The notes beneath the pieces are model-generated. The model was not told the origin of the DNA and searched no databases. It saw only the letters and a list, made by a program, of their open reading frames with translations. From Hexactinellida sp. DTS-2022 (Eukaryota; Porifera; Hexactinellida), in the NCBI GenBank assembly GCA_028753945.1, contig JAPNXP010000015.1, positions 186,001 through 250,000 on the forward strand: a stretch of DNA of 64,000 bases, in the 5' to 3' direction. Positions 32,311 to 42,362 of this stretch are shown piece by piece; positions within the stretch are counted from its first letter, which is position 1; each line of letters opens with the position of its first letter. Both the position numbers and the translations under genes were made by a program.

Positions 32311-35300
32311 CTAATAGGTGATCGGTTTGTCCGTGGGCTCGTGGAACACGGAGGCATACGAGGTCTTTAGGAACTGTATGTAGCTCTGCATGCTCTTGGC
32401 AGACGAGTTGGCTTGTTCCAGCTTCTCTCTCATATCTGCTATCCTGTTGGAGAACCTATGGGGTGTCACTGGTACAAGAGGGCTATAGGGAATAGCCCAG
32501 TAATCTAGGCTAGATAATCTATTCTATGTACAAGTTATATCTATTATTAATTTAATGCATAATGACTCGGGCTAAATAACATAATATTATACCTCCTCTC
32601 TGCATCGTCTTTATTTCTCTTCAGCTGTGAGTTGTTGGCGCTCAGCTGTGCCACCTGCGCCTCTAGGTCTGCCACATTGCTCTGTATGGCCCGGTCTCGC
32701 GATGAGAGTTTCTCCCTCATTTGCTCCACTTGTCGCCTCGTGTCTGTGCGGCTCGTGCCCATCTGTCGAGACAGATTTATGTTCTCACTCGTGACCTCCT
32801 CGAGTCGGAACTGCACACGCTGCAAGGCCTACACACAGCAATGCATTGTCAATATGCGCATTTGTGCAGTGCAAGGCTATTTATACTAATCAGTGATGGC
32901 TGTCTGTATTTCTGTGTATTATTTGACCAATCAAAATCAAGGCAATTTCCATTAGGAACTTTCGTTAATAGGAAGACGGATAAAGGGAAATATCGGTTAA
33001 GGAGTACAAGGTTAATTCACCTGCCTATACAAATGCAAGTGACTCTGGTTAATACTAATTCCTATCAACGAGAATCTACTGTATGCACTTAAACTGTCGC
33101 AATAAGCCGGGCCAAACTGAGTACCAATCTATAATACTATAACGCGCCTCCTCTTTGGTGGCGGCGATAGCTATAAGGTCTCTATTCTGTTCGCTGCAGT
33201 CTGTGGCTCTCCTCTCCAGGTCGGACACGCGGTCCTGGTACACCTTGTGCTCCCCGGTCAAGTGGAACAGTCTCTCTCGCGTGGTGTCCCCCAGGGTCAG
33301 CTGGCCCTTCTCCCGATCTGAGAACTCGGAGAGGACAGCTGATTGTTTGGACAACAAATCTTCCAGAGAGTTAACCTACAAACAAATACATCAACCTACT
33401 CATCATGATATGTAAATATAGTAGACTCTGTTAATAGGAACACGGATAAAGGAAATTCGGTTAAGGAGTACAAGGTTTAATCCCCTAGTCTATACAAATG
33501 CATGCAAGTGACTCCGGTTAACACGAATTCCGGATAATACGAACATATTAAGACGGTCCCCTGGTGTTCTATTAACTGAGCTACTGTTTATTCACAATTT
33601 CACACCTTATCTCTCAGTGCCTGTATTCTGTTATCTTTTTCACGAATCATTTCCGGAAGTGGCTCCATTTCAGCCACTTTGCTCTGAAACTTTAACTTTT
33701 CTAGCTCAACACTATTTCTCTGGTCGTTCCTTATTCGCTCCAAATTTCCTTCCTTTGTGTTCAGCTCGCTGTGGAGAGTCAAATTCTCTCTTTTCAGTTC
33801 GTCCAGTTGGATTTTGTACTCTCCTATTAGCGACTCAAAGTGACCAATTGACCCCTATAAACAGATACAGGGTAAAGAGCCAATGGCATATGATCATTGG
33901 CGAAGCAATGGGCGGTTTATTTAACCAGGTCCCCCAAGGGTTCCAAAATTCGACATATATTTCAATCATAAATTTAAATTTTCCTAAAAATGATAAAAAA
34001 TGCCATTAAAAACATGTTTTAAACCGTTTAAATTTGCTATACACTGTCAGAATTTTCGAGAGCCAAATTTCAAAAAGTTCCAGGGGCTATGCCCCAAGCC
34101 CTAAAATGAGGTTTTCACAGCAAGTTTGTAACGGTCCTGAAACCCTGCCACTTTATAACACCTGTAGTTGTGCCACTTCTGTATTGGCAGTATGCGCGCG
34201 TGTGTCGGACATGTGTTCCAATTGTGACATTTTTTCTTGCAGTCCGATGGCCCTGGCCTCCGTTCTCTGTTTGTCTAAGTGGCAGACACTCAGCTCCTGG
34301 GTGGTCTCGAGCAGGCGTTTGGAAAGGGAGTCGAGAGATGTCTTAGCTGTGTCCTTACTCTGGAAAAGTGTCGCTTCCAATTCTGCCACTTTTTCTCTGT
34401 ATACGTTGCAATCTGTTTCTGTCTGTGTTCTCTCTCTCGACACCTTTATACACAATACAGTCAGGTTCTTATTAAGTTATGAACATTCTACCGTACGTAT
34501 TATTACAGTCCGGTTCTTATTAAGTTATGAACATGCTATGTATTAATACAGTCAGGTTCTTATTAGTTATGAACATCCAAGGGACCAAGTATTGTGTTCA
34601 TAATAGAGAGACTTTATAATAAGCGAATTCAACTTAATACAAACCCTATGTAAGTTATTATTTCAGTTCGTATTGCAATTGAAACTAATACATTTCTAAA
34701 AATAGAATTATCCATATAAACCAATAAATAGCTCTTATTCCATTGGTTGAATAAAGTGGTTGAATGGCTAACCGACACATGAATAGTCTCATTGAAGAAA
34801 TACAAGTTTACAGCAATAATGCCAATCTAGTGGAATCCATTTTGAAAAGCAATCCTGACATAGATGTCAACGCCACCGATTCAACTGGCAGAACTCCACT
34901 TTTCTACTGTGTCGACACATTTGATAAAACCAGACACGATTACATTCTAGAGAGCGACACTACAAAGTGGCCGCGCTTTGTCAGAATCGCCGATATCCTA
35001 ATCAGACACGGAGCGGACCTAAACAAGCGGGTCTCGACCGGTTGGAGCGTTATCCACGAGGCGGCCCGTCACGGGGATCTGCCACTTATCCAGCTGCTCC
35101 TGCGACACAATATGGACCCAACCCTCGACACCAGCGTGGGTGGCCAGCTGCCGGCCGAACTGGCATTCTCACACAACCACACCAGCTGTGCCATCCTACT
35201 CGACGCGCACAGCATGTCGCTAAAGAGACAATGCAGGGGCGCGCTGCTGAAGAGAGGCGTCGGAAATAGGATATGCGAGCTGCCGGTTCCGATGCACCTA

Positions 35301-38300
35301 AAGCTGTTCCTTAACTACCAGAACCCTTTCCAGGGATTCAAGTGGGTGCTGACACCAGAGCGCCCCTTCTACGACTCAGAAATAGCCGGCGGAAAAGTGG
35401 CACCTAGCCAAGTGATAGAGTTTGTTCATAAATTCGCTAGCAACGACTTTGTAGAAAGGAATGCAGATGTTCTAAACAACCCTCAACCCAAGAATGCAGA
35501 TATAATTCAAGTCATGAATCAGCTGTACACAGATGGCGCCTTCCAATGTGTCGACTATACAGAGCCACTTCCGAAGCCACCTCGCTACTCAATGGAGGAA
35601 CTGCCTGCCACTAACACCTATGATTATAGCAACTAACTTACATTATAATATTTAGAGAATCCTTATATAGAGCTGAGCTTTGTAGAGTTCAGATTTTTCC
35701 CATACTAAAAGCCCAGGCTTACTTTCTAAAGATCTATTTCAAAGTTTGGGGAAAACTGACCTTTCTCAGTGCCTGAATACACATACTGAAAAACTGAACT
35801 CTACTAGAGCTGAGCTCTGTATAAGTAATTTATACTATTTATTGTTAGGACAGTTATTGCAACCGATAACTGACTTTCGAATGTTTGTTTTGGAACTCAA
35901 TCAGCTGTTCATTCAGTCTAGATATTTCCTCGTTTTTGTGTTGCACCTCTCGGGTCAGTTTGTCCTTGCCCTGCTGGATTGTGTCGGTGTGTGTCTGCTG
36001 TGACTTTAGCGTCGCGCGGAGGGAGCTCGCCTCCACTTCGTGAGAGGACACTTTGTTCCTCAGGTCCCCCTCCCGTCTATGGGACTCTTCTTCCAGTCGC
36101 TCATGCGCCAATAGGCTATCTCGCAGCCGATCCACCTCCTTGTGGCTCTCAGTCAGCTAGGGGTGTTAAGATCTATAAAGTGGCACGACCCTATCCTGCC
36201 ACCTGTGCCACTTTCTAACACCTTATGGCTCTCATTCAGTAGCACACACATGGCCTGGAGGGGGTGCCTATCCTGCCACCTGTGCCACTTTCTAACACCT
36301 TATGGCTCTCATTCAGTGGCACACACATGGCCTGGAGGGGGTGCCTATCCTGCCACCTGTGCCACTTTTATAACACCTCCTTATGGCTCTCATTCAGTGG
36401 CACACACATGGCCTGGAGGGGGTGCCTATCCTGCCACCTGTGCCACTTTCTAACACCCTATGGCTCTGTCAGCTACAGGTGTTAAGTGTTAAATCTATAA
36501 GGTGGCACGACCCTGTCCTGCCACCTGTGCCACTTTTCTAACACCTTATGGCTCTCATTCAGCTACAGGTGTTAAGATCTATAAAGTGGCACGACCCTAT
36601 CCTGCCACCTGTGCCACTTTCTAACACTCACCTGTGTTTCCATGCGCTTAGCACTAACAGAGTTAGACTCGAACTGGCGATCAGCTGACTTGAGCGTGCT
36701 CTTAGCGGATCTCAGATCTGAATCCAACAGCTCGTTCTCTCTCAGTTGATTGGTGAAGTTGTCCTCTGCCTGCTTAAGACGGGAGAGCAGCGTCTCCTGT
36801 TGAGAGAGGGCCGCCTTTACGAGCCCCTCTCCCTCCTGCTGGTCCCGCAGCAGCCGCCGCAGTCCCGCGTTGCACGCGTCGAACTCAACCAGGGTCTTCA
36901 GGAGCTCGTCCCTTATCTCCGCGAGCTCGTGACACACCCCGAGTCCGTAGGAACCTAGGTGTTAAGTGGTATTAGTGGCACTCAAGTCAGTCAGGCATTT
37001 AATAATGGTACATATTTGAAAACAGTATTAAGTGGTATTATATTAGTGGCACTCATTTCAGTCAGGCATTTAATATTGGTACATACAGTGGATGCCGGTT
37101 ATAAGCACATTGTCAGGAACTGACTTAATGTGCTTATAACCGGCATAAATTATATAGGGTATATGGCAACCGTTTTCCAACATGGTGTGCTTATATCCGA
37201 CATCTACTGTATTTGAAACAATATTAAGTGGTATTATATCAGTGGCACTCATTTCAGTCAGGCATTTAATAAGGTACATATTGAAAACAATAGCAGAGGT
37301 TATAAAGTATTTTTTTTCTTTAAAAGTTGTTTTCGTGTGAGTGTTGAGTGAATTGATTTTGGCACTTGTTTCGTTTTGAAGATATCGGACACCTTGATTA
37401 GGCTCTCAGATATGTCCGCTTGATACGTAATATCGCAGTACAGCTGACAACTGTCGACTTTAGGGTCGAAACCCCTGAGAATCTCGCGCCCCTCGATTAC
37501 GTCATCGGGCCTGGTGTCCATCCAGTAGGTGACAAACAGGACTATAAATAGCGACGGATACTGAGGGGGGGCGTTTGCGAACGCGTAGTGTCCAGCTAGA
37601 TTATCCCGGCTGTCTAGGATGAACTGCTTAATGTGCGTAAGTTTAACTTGAGAGCAGAACTGGAACTGAAGTAGGAACTTAAAGTATAGCGAAATGAAAC
37701 TTAGATACGAGAAATTGATCGGTCCATGCGTGTTCATGAACAGAAGACACTCAAAGCAAGCTAGAACTGAGTCGACACCAAAGTATAGCAATTCGTGTGG
37801 CACAATCGAATTTATTTTATGGCAGAATTGTCCGATTTGTGGCATCAACAGCCACATATACTCCTTGAGAGCACTGATACTAAAAATAGAATTAAGTAGT
37901 GTGATTAAAAGAAGGGACCGTTTGTCAGTGGTGGAAGGGTTCATTTGTTGTACAGTTATAGGTGCAGAGGTGATTGGACAGCCGTGTTTGATTGAAGATA
38001 GGAACAGCTGATTCAAGTTCTGCTTTTTAGTTCCAATTTCATTGAGGAGCCGCATTTCTATCGTTTCCTGGCAACGGATTGTGACTGGAAATATGTTAGT
38101 TAAAGTGTTAATTTCAGTTGTTAGGTTCTTTATTTGGAACAGAGTTATTGGTGTCAGATTGTAGCTATTTTTAGAAAACAGTGTGCTGGGCCTTGTGAAA
38201 AACTTGTTGAATATCGAAATGGATTTTAGGTGTGAAAAGTGGTCAGCTGATTCATCGTTGAACTCGACAATTTGGTAGCCACCTTTCTCCCAATATACGA

Positions 38301-40862
38301 CCTCTCCTGGTGTCGCTATATGGTGCGGCGTATTCCCATGGGTGTCAGTTATTTCCATGTGTGCGCCACTTTTGATTAAATAGAGCATAACGTTAATAAT
38401 CTTAATGGACAGGTCAGGGCATTTTGAGTTGGCATATTGGAAAGCTAGGTGGTGCAATTGAGTGATACCATTGTGGTCTGGTAGCGTCACTTTGTGCACA
38501 AACTCTCTAGTTGAATCCAGATACTTTTTGAAAGAAACATGTTTTCTTTCTTTTTCCAAATAGTCCACAATAATTAGTTCCATATTAACTTTATTAAATT
38601 ACAAACAATGCAACCCTATTTATACACCATAATATCGATTACACATTCATTAAAAGCATAGCATTCTATGTTAAAAGCTATAACGTGCTTACTTTCTATA
38701 AGTATAGATTGCATAAAAGTTAAATGTGACCATTAAGAGTTGTGAAAGTATTAAATGTGACCATATTTAGTGGAGAGAAAGTATTAAAACTGAAATTGGG
38801 TTGGAAGGATAATCTCAAGTGGCCTCACGGGCTAACTTTTGTTAGAATAAATACTAATATTGGAATCTGTGACAAAGTACATGAACCAATCGAGTCTCTG
38901 ATTTTAGTTCCATATCAACACACTTCCTATTGGGCGAAAATATATGGAAAATATATGGACCAAAATATTTCAAAATGTTTAAACTTTAATTAATTAAAGG
39001 TGTCCTGATTCCTTAGAAACAAGGATAACAGAATTATTATTTAACTAGTATCTGATTTGATAAAATTAAGTCAAGTGTTGTATCGGATATTATAGTACTA
39101 GTAGGTTAGTTAGTTAGGTTCTTATAAGAACTACAACCAATTAACCAATTGAACAGAAGCAAACGCCAGGAGTAAAACAAATAAATTATAGTGAACATAA
39201 CAATCATTTGACATTTTCAAACTAAATTCGACAAACGTTATACAATATACATAAAGTAGACTTTGTTAATAGGAACACCAGGGGACCGTCAAAATGAGTT
39301 CGTATTAACCGGAAATGTATTAACCGGAGTCACTTGCATGCATTTGTATAGGGCCTATAGGCTATAGTTTAAATTTGTCCATTACGTTAAATTTGTTTGC
39401 AAAAAGAGAGAGATTATATTAAGAATGAAGCAATATAAATACTGCAGAGTAGTGCCATACGTAGATATACATTAGTCATACAATAAGAATATTTGCAAAG
39501 TGAAAATGCAATTTCTAAAATATTGCATAATCCAATAAGTTTATGCTGTGATAATAATGGCTACAAAAACTTAATAGATTAATCATAAATATTAAAATTA
39601 GCAATCAACCAACAACAACTCAACGGTGTAAAACCAATAATAGACTCTCAAAATTAAATATGAACACCCCCACTAATGCCACAATCTATAAAGTGTCCCT
39701 TACCGTTTGTTGATTTCTCTCTCTCCACTCGCTGCACGATGCGTCTCAGCTTGTCCGACAATTTGGAACTGTCAGCTGACAACAGTTCCGTTTCCAAAAG
39801 TTTCCTAATAATTCCATCTCGCCTCTCCTGTAGCTGTCGAACTGACTCCAGGCCCTCTCGGGTCTGCTGACGAATCAGATTCGAGTCCTGCTTCGGGACT
39901 CTGTGGGTCTGCGCAAGGTCCAGACCGGACATTTCCCCGCCCAATTTATCTCTCTTCTCCACGCGACGAATCGTCCTCTCCAGCTCAACCTAGCAACCGA
40001 CAACACTCAATGGCAGGGGAATTTTTAAGGTTGAGACCTTGGTGTAACTCAACACTGCAGAGGCCCAGGCTGACCCGAATCATGGTGTAACTCCAAAAAA
40101 TCTTGGTGCAAAATTTACACCAAGATCGGCCTTAAAAAAACCCTGCTCAATGGCATGCTACCACTCATCAGGGGTTTATATAGGTGCCAGTTAGACATCG
40201 GTTGAGGTGCAAAGTGCTTGCAGTGATATTATTCCATTTAGATGCCGGGTTGGCACTTAATTTGGTGCCAGGTCTCTGACAATATTATTTGGCATATAAA
40301 TTCTTGGATAAATCCCTGTTTGGGTACCGTACATATTTTACCCTCAAATAATGCCTCATCATTGAATTATTAAACCGATTATGTATTATGGCTGACACCT
40401 TTAGGGGGCCATAAAGACTTGACTTGTATAAAAAAAAGTGCCGCCCTATATAATCCCCTGCACTGATTGGTGTACCCTCACCTCAGACTCGAGGTCCCTA
40501 ATCCTGTTCCTAGCATCAGTCAGCTGTTCCTTGGTGCGGGCAGTGTCCGGCGTCTCCAGGATTAGCTCGGTTGTCTGACCAGCTGTCCCCAGCTCCGAGA
40601 GGGCCAGCCCGGGCCCGCTGTCGGGGGTACGGATCGACAGGCGACTGGGGGTCTCGATTTGGAGGGTGTGGCTCGGGCTGTTCCAGGTGAGACGCGTCGG
40701 TTTGGAGAGGGATTCCTGGGCCCTGAGGCTGGGGCGACCCGCGCTCATTTCTGAAAATGATTTTGATATTTTAGCGGCCTTGGCGCTGAGTTTGCGTCTG
40801 CTGTCCGTTACGTGTAGGTGTATGGGTGTCTCTCTCCCCACGTGCACATGCAATGGGTCCAT
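32311..40862 (-). CDS. ODF2: Outer dense fiber protein 2 / cenexin
   Basis: Nine exons: 40862-40482, 39989-39704, 36954-36632, 36156-35875, 34443-34162, 33854-33606, 33375-33148, 32828-32593 and 32455-32311, summing to 803 codons plus a stop. The start MDPLHVHVGRETPIHLHV matches the LHVHV segment near the ODF2 N-terminus. The rest is coiled coil, ending in the family signature KDDAERRFSNRI...SMQSYIQFLKTSYASVF. ODF2/cenexin builds the distal and subdistal appendages of the mother centriole and is needed for ciliogenesis. Exon 7 appears to use a GC donor. Two other genes lie in its introns, and its last exons have been copied through the array. Confidence 0.92.
32970..33085. repeat. Short dispersed element in ODF2 intron 7 (TTAATAGGAA type)
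   Basis: Contains GTTAATAGGAAGACGGATAA, ATATCGGTTAAGGAGTACAAG and GACTCTGGTTAATAC words. The same words recur at about 33425-33570, 39260-39350 and 42740-42960, so this is a dispersed MITE family. Confidence 0.55.
34764..35636 (+). CDS. Ankyrin-repeat SOCS-box protein, nested in an ODF2 intron
   Basis: Single exon, 290 residues, opposite strand to the host gene, between ODF2 exons at 34162-34443 and 35875-36156. Ankyrin repeats occupy about 30-150 (NATDSTGRTPLFYC; GWSVIHEAARHGDLPLIQLLL). Residues about 152-186 form a SOCS box (LKRQCRGALLKR, then ICELPVPMHLKLFL). ASB proteins present substrates to a Cullin-5/Elongin B-C ubiquitin ligase. The C-terminal 100 residues match nothing I know. The absence of introns and the nested position suggest insertion by retroposition or a small duplication. 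Confidence 0.85.
   Translation: MANRHMNSLIEEIQVYSNNANLVESILKSNPDIDVNATDSTGRTPLFYCVDTFDKTRHDYILESDTTKWPRFVRIADILIRHGADLNKRVSTGWSVIHEAARHGDLPLIQLLLRHNMDPTLDTSVGGQLPAELAFSHNHTSCAILLDAHSMSLKRQCRGALLKRGVGNRICELPVPMHLKLFLNYQNPFQGFKWVLTPERPFYDSEIAGGKVAPSQVIEFVHKFASNDFVERNADVLNNPQPKNADIIQVMNQLYTDGAFQCVDYTEPLPKPPRYSMEELPATNTYDYSN
36157..36630. repeat. Minisatellite at the ODF2 exon-4 acceptor
   Basis: Roughly 75-bp units with TTATGGCTCTCATTCAG, CTATCCTGCCACCTGTGCCAC and TTCTAACACC. The first part of each unit copies the exon edge (CTTGTGGCTCTCAGTCAG) and its acceptor, so the tract seems to have grown from the splice junction. Confidence 0.75.
37086..37209. repeat. TA-flanked MITE (CAGTGGATGCCGG family)
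   Basis: Ends CAGTGGATGCCGG and GACATCTACTG with TA flanks. Relative of 2288-2435. It sits in the same ODF2 intron as the ankyrin-like gene. Confidence 0.6.
37300..38583 (-). CDS. Ankyrin-like protein of unknown function, nested in an ODF2 intron
   Basis: Single exon, 427 residues, on the same strand as ODF2, between its exons at 36632-36954 and 39704-39989. The N-terminal third has two ankyrin-like units (HNGITQLHHLAFQYANSK and DTHGNTPHHIATPG). The remainder is hydrophobic and Leu/Ile-rich without a recognised domain. Codon use is AT-richer than in neighbours. Probably a lineage-specific gene. I cannot assign a function. Confidence 0.65.
   Translation of the reverse strand: MELIIVDYLEKERKHVSFKKYLDSTREFVHKVTLPDHNGITQLHHLAFQYANSKCPDLSIKIINVMLYLIKSGAHMEITDTHGNTPHHIATPGEVVYWEKGGYQIVEFNDESADHFSHLKSISIFNKFFTRPSTLFSKNSYNLTPITLFQIKNLTTEINTLTNIFPVTIRCQETIEMRLLNEIGTKKQNLNQLFLSSIKHGCPITSAPITVQQMNPSTTDKRSLLLITLLNSIFSISALKEYMWLLMPQIGQFCHKINSIVPHELLYFGVDSVLACFECLLFMNTHGPINFSYLSFISLYFKFLLQFQFCSQVKLTHIKQFILDSRDNLAGHYAFANAPPQYPSLFIVLFVTYWMDTRPDDVIEGREILRGFDPKVDSCQLYCDITYQADISESLIKVSDIFKTKQVPKSIHSTLTRKQLLKKKNTL
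38584..39703. other. ODF2 intron remainder
   Basis: AT-rich. Holds a dispersed TTAATAGGAACACC element at about 39260-39350. A plus-strand frame of 83 codons at 38742-38993 has no recognisable similarity and is probably chance. Confidence 0.45.
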
Positions 40863-40904
40863 GCGACCAATGCTACGACACAAGTGGCAGAGGTGGCAGA
40901 TAAA

Positions 40905-41085
40905 GTGGCGGATGAAAGGAATTATCCAGGAGCGAGACGCTCCTTTTGGAAAATTTGAATTTAGGAGCGCGAAAATTTGGAATCCTCTCCTATACCGTAA
41001 CATTAATTTGTGATTTAGGCGTATGGAAATTGGATCAGACCAGGATTAGGAGCGTATTTACAAATTGCTGTATAATACAACTGTT
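40905..41085. repeat. Dispersed repeat upstream of the ODF2 start
   Basis: Shares long blocks with 49208-49375 in FBXL13, for example TTTGGAATCCTCTCCTATACC, cut here to its first 20 bases TTTGGAATCCTCTCCTATAC, and ATTAGGAGCGTATTTACAAA. It lies just upstream of the ODF2 ATG, so it may be part of the promoter or leader. It also extends the ODF2 frame artificially. Confidence 0.65.
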
Positions 41086-41185
41086 TGATGTCCGAGTAAA
41101 CTCAATTTGTGTAAATTGTGAATAATAATAATATAGGATAATAATCGAACAAATAGAAATTGTAACTAACTCTAAGTTTACGAAA

Positions 41186-42085
41186 TTATTGTGGATAAAC
41201 AAACGCTTTAACACCTTTGTACCACTTATCAAGTGTGTCGTTTTGTGCCATCAAATCCCTAAATGTGTCCAAACCCTCAATGCTACTTATCACACCATAC
41301 ACGGACACATCAGCCAGGTTAGGAACACCCCCTCCCAAAAACTCGCGGTTTTCGCCTATAGCACGCATCCACTTTCGGCTGTCCTTATAAATGGCGTCGC
41401 GAGGGTCGCCACTAATATTGTGTCGCTTTTTCAGTCGCTTCGCCACATAATACATGGAAAAGGCACCAATGTATTTCCCAAGGAACTTCTGTGCGGACGA
41501 AAACCCTTCAACCCGCATTATATATTCAAAAGCAGAAAGCGATTCCTTTGGAGTCCGGTATATATTGACCGGAAGTTTGTGGACAAATGTGTCGTCGACC
41601 CATTCGCGCCACTTGGCCTCTTCACGCCTCGAGTCTAAATTCTCAGCGTTGCCATGGGCAACCACGAATCTATTCATAATTTCCCTGACATCGGATTTTC
41701 CCTGTTGGTATGTGATTGTCGGGAAATATGACATAATTGTGTCGAGAGATTTACCCGACACTCTCAGTGACTCGAGGACACTTATTATCAGAGAGGAGTC
41801 TTCTATTTGTCGCGAGCCATCCACCATAATAAACGGGACTTTCTTATAGGAACTGAATTTAATCTGTCGCTTAAATACAGGGTCTACTTCTACAGTGTCA
41901 TAAGGGATGTTCCTATAATCCAGGTACGTACGGACCTTACAGCAGAATGGGCAAGTGTTGTATTGGTATAGGGTTAGCTGCCCTAGATTGTGTCGCGGTG
42001 CCACTTCCTCACAAGTGGCACGCGACACCAGGGGACTGAAGAGGGTTTTGGTGACAAATTGGAAGTATAAAATGGAACTATGCAT
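41186..42085 (-). CDS. PTGES2: Prostaglandin E synthase 2
   Basis: Single exon, 299 residues. A glutaredoxin-like domain carries the active-site motif CPFCCKVRTYLDY (Cys-x-x-Cys) and FSSYKKVPFIM. A GST-C-like helical domain ends with GGGVPNLADVSVYGV. Family members are membrane-associated enzymes that isomerise PGH2 to PGE2, and they also bind haem and glutathione. The first 25 residues are hydrophobic but form no clear transmembrane segment. Shorter than the human protein at the N-terminus. Its start lies about 280 bp from the AIG1-like 3' end; both genes are on the minus strand. Confidence 0.92.
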   Translation of the reverse strand: MHSSILYFQFVTKTLFSPLVSRATCEEVAPRHNLGQLTLYQYNTCPFCCKVRTYLDYRNIPYDTVEVDPVFKRQIKFSSYKKVPFIMVDGSRQIEDSSLIISVLESLRVSGKSLDTIMSYFPTITYQQGKSDVREIMNRFVVAHGNAENLDSRREEAKWREWVDDTFVHKLPVNIYRTPKESLSAFEYIMRVEGFSSAQKFLGKYIGAFSMYYVAKRLKKRHNISGDPRDAIYKDSRKWMRAIGENREFLGGGVPNLADVSVYGVISSIEGLDTFRDLMAQNDTLDKWYKGVKAFVYPQ

Positions 42086-42362
42086 TTAATAATCTAACAA
42101 TAACAATTGTGAACAAACAACAATTGTGAACAAACAACAATTGTGAATAAACAACAAATGTGAATAATAAGAACTAAAGAGACAACAAATGGTAGGACAC
42201 AATCTGACACATTTAAAAGAAACCACTTAGTGGCAGTAGTGGCATAACGACGACACAATTTTCACACCTTTATAAGAAACTCGAATATCATTAAATCAAT
42301 TAAACCTAACTAAATGCATAAAATATGTTCTAGAAATATATCTAAAAGTTAGTTCCAGTTTA

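Noticed and set aside
38742-38993. 83-codon plus-strand ORF in an ODF2 intron
   Set aside because: AT-rich, no recognisable domain, no splice context. Could be a decayed fragment but cannot be supported.
40863-41003. N-terminal extension of ODF2 upstream of MDPLHV
   Set aside because: The extra residues come from a dispersed repeat that also occurs at 49208-49375. The family match begins at the DPLHVHV segment.
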